A program made the position numbers and the translations under genes. The notes below the pieces were generated by a model. The model searched no databases, had not been told where the DNA came from, and saw only the letters and a program-made list of their open reading frames with translations. From positions 33,052,939 to 33,116,938 of the forward strand of contig NC_073744.1 of the NCBI RefSeq assembly GCF_029784135.1: DNA of 64,000 bases. Direction: 5' to 3'. Of this stretch, positions 58,423-64,000 are shown in pieces (position 1 is the first letter of the stretch; every line of letters starts with the position of its first letter). The DNA comes from Toxorhynchites rutilus septentrionalis. Taxonomy: Eukaryota; Arthropoda; Insecta; Diptera; Culicidae.

Positions 58423-59871
58423 TTAGTAGTGGTTCCGGAATGACAGAGCTGGATCAAGGAAGACACCGAGATCTCGAATCGTTTGAACTCGACTTAACAC
58501 TTCGACCCCGACAGTGTATTCGAACGACAAGAGGTTCATCTTGCGGTGGAAGCTTATGACAGAGCATTTTGGTATGCTTAGTTGCATCCTGTTTACGCGA
58601 CACCATGCAGCGAATTTATCAAGTAGTTTTTGAAGTTTACGACAATCTTCAATGCTGTTGACGACAATGTACAGCTTTAAATCATCAGCATATACCAGGC
58701 AACATTCGGCTCCAAGATACACGATGGCATCGTTGATGAACAGTGAGAATAGCAACGGTCCCAAATTGCTACCTTGAGGAACTCCGGAGCTGCTTTCAAA
58801 CCAGGTTGAGGTGCAAGAGCCAATTTTGACTGCTAGTTTTCTAGCGAGGAAATATGAGCGAAGCCATTTAACGAGCCTTACAGAGAAACACAGTTTTGCT
58901 AATTTGGCCAGAAGTATACTATGGTCAACCTTGTCGAATGCTGCTTTGAGGTCGGTGTAAATGGCGTCAATCTGTCGGCCCTCTTCAATTTTGCTAAGAC
59001 AGAAGGATGTGAATTCACACAAATTTGTAGTGACACTTCTGCCAGGAAAAAATCCATGTTGATTCGGGGAAATGTAGTGTCTCACCTGACGAAACATGTG
59101 TTCCGACATAATTATTTCAAATAGCTTTGAGCAAGCACTCAGCGATGTGATGCCCCGATAACACCGGACATCGTTTTTGCTTCCTTTTTTATGCACCGGA
59201 AACATGAACGATGCTTTCCATCGAGTCGGGAAGGTTGCAGTTCTCAGAGACAAGTTGTACAAATGAGTGAGTGGCTGCTCCAGATGTTCGAAGCATTTTT
59301 TCAGAACACACGCTGCAATTCCATCAGGTTCAGGCTGATAGGAAATTTTTAATTTCTCGACCGCTTTACGTATCCCTTCTGATGATACTTCAGGTGTATC
59401 AGCGTCTGCGCTCCCAGCAGGAGTTAGTTCCAGAGCAGCTTCAACACTGTCAGAGGTGGGGTTGAACATCGAACTGAAGCAGGAAGCAAAAAGCTCACAT
59501 TTATCCGAAGAACTGCAAGCCAGTCGTTCATCCAAATACATTGTCGAAGGTAGTGTAGACTCTTTGCACTTAGATTTCACAAAATTCCAGAAGCTTTTTG
59601 GATTGCGTTTCAAATTTCGTTCCATAAAGACCACATGTTTACGATAGCGTTGACGGTTCAGGCTTCTATATTGACGGCTGGCGAATTGGAACGACGCTTT
59701 GTTCGTTGTTCGTACGATTTCTTCGGTAAATCTTATGCGCAGCGTTGCAGCGTTTATTCCTACGTCGAAGCTCAGCGTTTGACCAAGGTGGTTTCTGCGG
59801 GGGACGTAGATGTGGAACGAAAAAGATGAAAGCGCGTTGAAGTATGAGAGTGAACTTCTCGACAGCATCAT
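58423..59871 (-). pseudogene. LINE reverse transcriptase domain, long open frame
   Basis: A 482-codon open frame contains the palm and finger motifs of a non-LTR reverse transcriptase. These include GSKNDVRCYRGITSLSACSK, NQHGFFPGRSVTTNL, YTDLKAAFDKVDHSILLAKL (catalytic D), SSGVPQGSNLGPLLFSLFIN, and LVYADDLKLYIV (catalytic DD, near 58681-58695). DLGVFLDPALSFRNH follows before the stop. The motifs are complete and uninterrupted. The natural protein would begin upstream with the endonuclease. Here the N-terminal side is joined by frameshifts near 59700 and 59930, so MMLSRS at 59871 is only the first methionine of the broken frame. Confidence 0.9.
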
Positions 59872-60422
59872 CCAGATTTACACACTGTATCATTGGCGAC
59901 TGACGATAAATATTGGCCCAATCTGTTGAAATCAGCTTTCTTGAAGTTAAGTGCTTCGACGTCAAATTCATGGTCATTGAGCTCTAGTAAAGGCTTGTCA
60001 ATTTCGATTGTACATGAGAAAGGTGGATGGTGGATGCCGGTTGGAACAAGAGGATTGTCAATTTCATCAATAGTCAAGTAGTTAGTTATCTCCTCATTGA
60101 CAAATAACAGATCAAGCGTATTCCCGGAGTGGTTTTTCAGGCAGTTCATCTGCCACATGTTATTGGAGCTCATGCCGTCAAGCAGAACAGAGTTGGATTG
60201 AGTAATAGATGATATTGTGAGGTCCACGCAACATCTAGAATTATCGTTTCGAATCCATCGCAGTCCAGGTCTGTTGTAGTCACCGAATACAGCAACTAAA
60301 TCATGCCCGGAGTGTGAGACTACTGATTCCATACAGTCGATATGGAGATTAGACAACTGCACATCCGACGCCTTATCTGCAGGAATATACACGGCACCAA
60401 TGACAAGCTTACATTGTGACAT
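59666..60422 (-). pseudogene. LINE endonuclease, C-terminal part
   Basis: The frame reads CKLVIGAVYIPADKASDV, then LVAVFGDYNRPGLRW and NHSGNTLDLLFVNEE, and finally GIHHPPFSC. This is the second half of the AP-type endonuclease (exonuclease-endonuclease-phosphatase fold), with GDYN in place of the family GDFN, TLDL, and a histidine near the end in the usual SDH-like place (GIHHPP). It is interrupted upstream at 60423 by the solo LTR. The next piece to the RT (DWANIYRQSPMIQCVNLDDA, NAELRRRNKRCNAAHKIYRR) is in a shifted frame. Confidence 0.85.
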
Positions 60423-61337
60423 TGTAACCCGACACGCCTTCTAGGCGTGTGAGTCCTCGTGTTGACGGAGAGGGCCAATTCCAACGTAGCCGTGGGGTCA
60501 GAAGTGGTGCCACCTAGAAACAACACATAAAAAAGCGCACACACAAGCCATTTACCATAAAGCCACATTTTGCAAAAAAAAAAAAAGCCAATGCTTACCT
60601 CCAATTGAATTTGAACTTTTACGCACTGGAGGAGTAAATTTTAAATTTAAAATTGAGCTAACTGCGCTCACTAAAAAACAAAAGAAAAAGAACAAACAAA
60701 GAAAAAAAAACACAAATGAGCTACACTAACTATGGCGTGAAAAGTACCAACTACCTTTTGAACTACTCGCGATTTCACAAACGGAACTACACACTGCTGC
60801 CTCTTCCACGGGCCAAGTTGAAATGGAAGAATATTTCTTCGAAGTCCTCAGATCAGCGCAATGATCAAAAGGACCGGAACTACGCAATTATTAACGATAT
60901 TAATAATACGTAGTCTTACCCTCAACCCCCTTGCCTACATCTGTCCACTTTTCAAACATTTTCGGGCGATTATCTTTAATCTCCCGAGCGCAGCTTAAAT
61001 CGAGTCGCTCGCCGGATTCCGAATTCAAATACCAAGAAAACCCGCCAAAAACTCTCCCGGTTAAGGAAACGTGAATTTCTTAGAAAAAACTCACACGAGT
61101 GTCTAAGACATTTTCTGAGACGTGTCTTGGCTAAATTGAGCCGTCGAGTTACGTCTGGCACTCAATTATAGCTAGCAGTGAAATCGGAAAGGGGAAAAGC
61201 ATTCGCTTTGCAGTTCATCCGAAACATACACATATGAAAAGACACTCAGATTCTACACACGGGAGTTGTGTTGAAACTGACGTTCATACTCATAGAAACG
61301 AGGGGCTCAACAATACTAAAATCAGTGCAGCGCTACA
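60423..61337. mobile_element. Solo LTR, 915 bp, inserted in the LINE endonuclease
   Basis: The insert begins TGTAACCCGACACG and ends GCAGCGCTACA, giving TG...CA termini with short inverted ends TGTA...TACA. It is flanked by the direct repeat ACAT at 60419-60422 and 61338-61341. Removing it with one ACAT rejoins the LINE reading frame across the break. TG...CA ends with a 4 bp duplication fit an LTR, most likely Ty3/gypsy type. No gag-pol sequence is present, so a full element probably recombined to a solo LTR. The transcriptional orientation is unresolved. A 65-codon open frame (60716-60913) inside is not recognised. Confidence 0.75.
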
Positions 61338-61340
61338 ACA

Positions 61341-61490
61341 TGCTTAACGACACCCATACATGCTCAATGCTGTCTACGTTAGTCGGAATTAGACTGGACG
61401 GGATGGTATCCTTCACAGCAATGAGGACACCGCCTGAACGCTTCTTAGTGCTCGTCAACGCAGTGCGGTCCCCCCGATAAACAGAATAAA
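61341..61490 (-). pseudogene. LINE endonuclease, N-terminal part
   Basis: Minus-strand text YSVYRGDRTALTSTKKRSGG, then VLIAVKDTIPSSLIPTNVDS and IEHVWVSLSM, is the R-rich and GGVLIAV region of a LINE AP endonuclease. It runs straight into the solo LTR. Weaker similarity (NLRSGRRILRQK) continues to about 61620. The very N-terminus is not readable. Confidence 0.75.
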
Positions 61491-61620
61491 TAAGAATAAT
61501 TCACCATGAATGTATTCCGAGGGGTATGCTCTAGAATACGCGTGACCACAATGCAAGTCGGAAGAAATTTTTTTGACGTAAAATCCGTCGACCAGAACGT
61601 AAATTCTAGCTCATATTACA

Positions 61621-64000
61621 TAGGATTTTTTTTGGCAAACAAGAGCAGTGGCAATTATTCAAATTCAAGGATCAATTTCAAGTACTAAAAAGCACAAATC
61701 AAAACATGGAATTATAAGAAAACGAATCCAAAGGTTAGAACAAAAAACTAGCAAACAAGCCACGCTACATCAAACATGCTTCCCTAGAAAGTACAAGAAA
61801 TAGTACTGAAAGTAAACGAGCATGATTTGTTGCTCAAAATATCTCCTACAATATATGTTCGATTTACTTCACTTCATTTTATTCCCAGTGTAATCGGAGC
61901 GATAGTATTTATGGCGCTGTTTGTTCATCGAACCAAGCGAACGTGACACAACAGCGAACGAGTTGTTGTTTTTGGTCCCTTCGCCCAGGAATTTTCTCCC
62001 CCTTTTCGAACGAACTGACGCTGCTCGATCATGAAGTGCACCGATGACATAACCAATCAATATAAACAAAGGCTCATCCTCGAGCACAGGTGTTTGTGTG
62101 TGAGTGCGAGGGTGGGTGTCCTCTCTATCCCCGTTCTCGCACAACAAAGTTTGCAATTCAATGCCGAGTATCGAATCGCAGACCTCCGCCGACACGCTTC
62201 ATCCGTCCAGACTGAATGCAATTAAACTTTCGTCCCTTACCAAAACAATATCGAGTGTTCGTTGGAACGAAACCGTCTCAACCATGTCCACGCGATGCAG
62301 CCGAAGAGAAGTCTTTCCGCACAAATCCTCACGATTCACGCTAGCGAATCAAGCTGGTAAACAAGAAAATAAAGTCTTTAAAATGCATTCCACTTCGTAT
62401 TGATTCCCGTTGGCTTTGTGGGTCCGGACCGGACCGTGTGTGGGATGCGGGTCCTTCGGAACGGTTGAAAGAGCTCCGATTGGGGACGAAATTGACGACG
62501 GACATTGCGGAGCTCCACCGACGTCGATACGTTGCCGAGTGGGTTAACGTTTTCTTCCGGGAGTGCACTTTGGGACTGGCGCGAACGAACAAATGGTTGA
62601 ATTGGATATCCGCTGTTGTCATTTGCCATTTGCTCCACCAGGAGGAAAGCTTGCTTGCATTGGAAATGAAATCTCCAAGGATGAACGGGAATAACACAAG
62701 CAAAAATTTCGATGTGATGCGATGTCTCGTAGCCTCGAAGAAGTGAAACCACTTGGAGTTCGATACGATGCCAATATAAGACAGATTCCGGGGCGAGGAA
62801 AGTGGGGACACTTGCCAAGAACTCGTTGTGCTCGTTCGGGATGGTGGTTCGATGGGATGTTGTATTATTCTCCGTGGGATACACAGTTACGCGCTGCATT
62901 CGAGCAGTGTGAGACATTAGTATAGGATTAAACGAGTAATGAGATGAACATTGAAGATTATTTTGGAGAAGCTGGCCGGATTTGTTGGGTTTTACTCACA
63001 CTAATCGAAACTCCTTGAATGGGTACGAACATCTCGTCACGTTAGAGTTATATAACAACACGGTGAAACTTTATATGTAATTCATTTATTCAAAGATATT
63101 TTGTACCGACCTCTTGACAAAGTAATTTAAAAATTGTTCAAACATCGAACTCAATCAAAAATAAAACGACCACTGGAAAACGGGGCTGAAATAAATTTCA
63201 CATCAATGTGTTAATGTGTTTCAGCAACGTCAAAATATTTATTTCATTCCTGATTTTCGTCTACTTTTGAGCTGTCAGTTTGTGATCCCAACTCCAAATT
63301 GATGTATCAGTTTCAATTGGAAAACAAATCAGAAACTCCAGCAACCTTCCGATTTCCCGGCCTTCAATCCCGATGAATTCTGTCATTCCACATTTAACCA
63401 CAACCACGGGTGGCCGAAGCTGTCGATACCCACCGTCGGTAGCACATCATTTCGAACGGTCCCATTTCCGGTCATGTGAACAGCTCCTGTCATTAACCGG
63501 CCATAAGTACGCCGCAATCATGTCAGCACGGGGAAACACAAAAACTGCCACCACTCTCGACTCGATGTCTCGTTTTGCCCGATCCCGAGGTTCACAAGCG
63601 GAGACAAACTACGTGTATTAGTTGGCGCTCGATGGCGAATAGCGAACCAATCCCGTGTCTCGGGCGGAAATTCCCATCAAGTGCCCCCCGATGTCGGATC
63701 GTAACGGCGAAGGGTTATGTCTTATTCACTACCAATCCCCACGTCACCCGCAGACATACCCGGGATCGGAGCGCCATTCGAAGGTTATCAAATGAGCACT
63801 CGCACATCGAACACCGATGCCTTTGCCGTCGCCCGGATGGGTCCGCGCTTTGTCTCGGAGCCCTGATAAAGTATCGAGAAGAGAGTAGAGGGTAACGCGA
63901 GGGGAAGGGGTCCAATAGCGTCATCAATGACACTATAGAACCGGATAAAGCGGTCCTTCAATAGTGGCACATTCGGTAACGAACAAAGTCGGGTTAGGGT
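61621..64000. other. Unique-looking sequence, no gene recognised
   Basis: 62340-62920 has three overlapping open frames of 100-179 codons on both strands, none with a recognisable domain. 63370-63970 is GC-richer without repeats. This could hold regulatory or UTR sequence, but nothing specific can be shown. Confidence 0.35.

Larger units (their letters stand above)
57792..61620 (-). mobile_element. CR1/Jockey-type LINE, split by a solo LTR
   Basis: On the minus strand the order is endonuclease N-terminal part (61341-61490), a 915 bp foreign insert, endonuclease C-terminal part, reverse transcriptase, C-terminal tail, short 3' UTR and an (AAAT)n tail (57792-57816). The upstream end fades out by about 61620, and no first ORF was recognised, so the copy appears 5'-truncated. 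RT features (DLKAAFDKVDH, GVPQGSNLGPLLF, YADDLK) and the C-terminal tail fit the CR1 clade (T1/Q-like mosquito elements) better than Jockey proper. The clade needs a tree to settle. Confidence 0.85.

Noticed and set aside
60716..60913. 65-codon frame inside the solo LTR
   Set aside because: LTRs rarely code. No relatives were recognised and the frame is short.
62341..62917. Overlapping open frames of 156 and 179 codons on the minus strand and 102 on the plus strand
   Set aside because: Three frames are open at once and none has a recognisable domain. Probably chance in GC-richer sequence.
1..64000. CRISPR arrays, operons, Shine-Dalgarno sites and bacterial terminators
   Set aside because: The tandem repeats lack CRISPR repeat-spacer structure, and the sequence is eukaryotic.
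1..64000. Endogenous viral sequences
   Set aside because: I looked for RNA-virus polymerase, nucleoprotein or glycoprotein signatures, as are common in mosquito genomes, and saw none I could support.

Overview
The window reads as nuclear DNA of an insect, most likely a culicine mosquito (Aedes-like). This rests on the non-coding, AT-rich sequence, the density of transposon relics, a tRNA-related SINE, several Tc1/mariner lineages including an ITmD37E element, piggyBac-like TTAA elements, and a CR1/Jockey-type LINE. It is assigned by pattern recognition, not by a database search. No intact host protein-coding gene could be recognised. The only host-gene signal is a candidate non-coding first exon (about 18250-18559, +) that lacks any ATG and ends at an AAG|GTAAGT donor. 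The rest may therefore be intron and intergenic DNA.

Layout. 0.3-1.4 kb: an unidentified open frame and a decayed mariner. 1.66-4.66 kb: a 3 kb inverted-repeat element with TTAA flanks, carrying a SINE, a pogo-like MITE and a truncated retroposon. 4.76-5.0 kb: a short related TTAA element. 7.6-9.0 kb: a repeat in alternating orientation. 9.2-9.7 kb: an ITmD37E/maT-type transposase fragment. 12.1-12.9 kb: an internally deleted mariner. 14.6-17.1 kb: repeats including a roughly 118 bp tandem array and a 390 bp palindrome. 17.46-17.87 kb: a perfect 9 bp minisatellite. 19.5-21.3 kb: foldback and tandem repeats. 22.1-22.5 kb: a hAT-like MITE. 24.4-28.3 kb: a GC-box tandem repeat, pogo-like sequence, a (TA)38 tract and a hAT C-terminus. 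31.0-35.1 kb: a pogo-like repeat, a Helitron Rep relic and a Helentron-like terminus. 35.2-36.3 kb: a mariner inserted in a foldback family that runs to 38.1 kb. 38.5 kb: a LINE scrap. 41.3-42.0 kb: a foldback element. 42.9-44.2 kb: a nearly complete ITmD37E transposon. 48.8-49.8 kb: copies of families seen earlier. 53.3-54.1 kb: a second long Helentron-like copy. 54.3-57.4 kb: an AT-rich foldback array. 57.8-61.6 kb: a LINE split by a 915 bp solo LTR. 62-64 kb and the other intervals are unique-looking sequence with no recognised gene.

The elements do not form a pathway. What they give is a readable insertion history: elements sit inside elements, several with clear target-site duplications. 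I found no convincing new biological system. The most interesting items are the solo LTR that interrupts the LINE with a 4 bp duplication, the shared hairpin terminus linked to a Helitron relic, the lightly damaged ITmD37E copy, and a tandem array carrying repeated YY1/Pho-like motifs.
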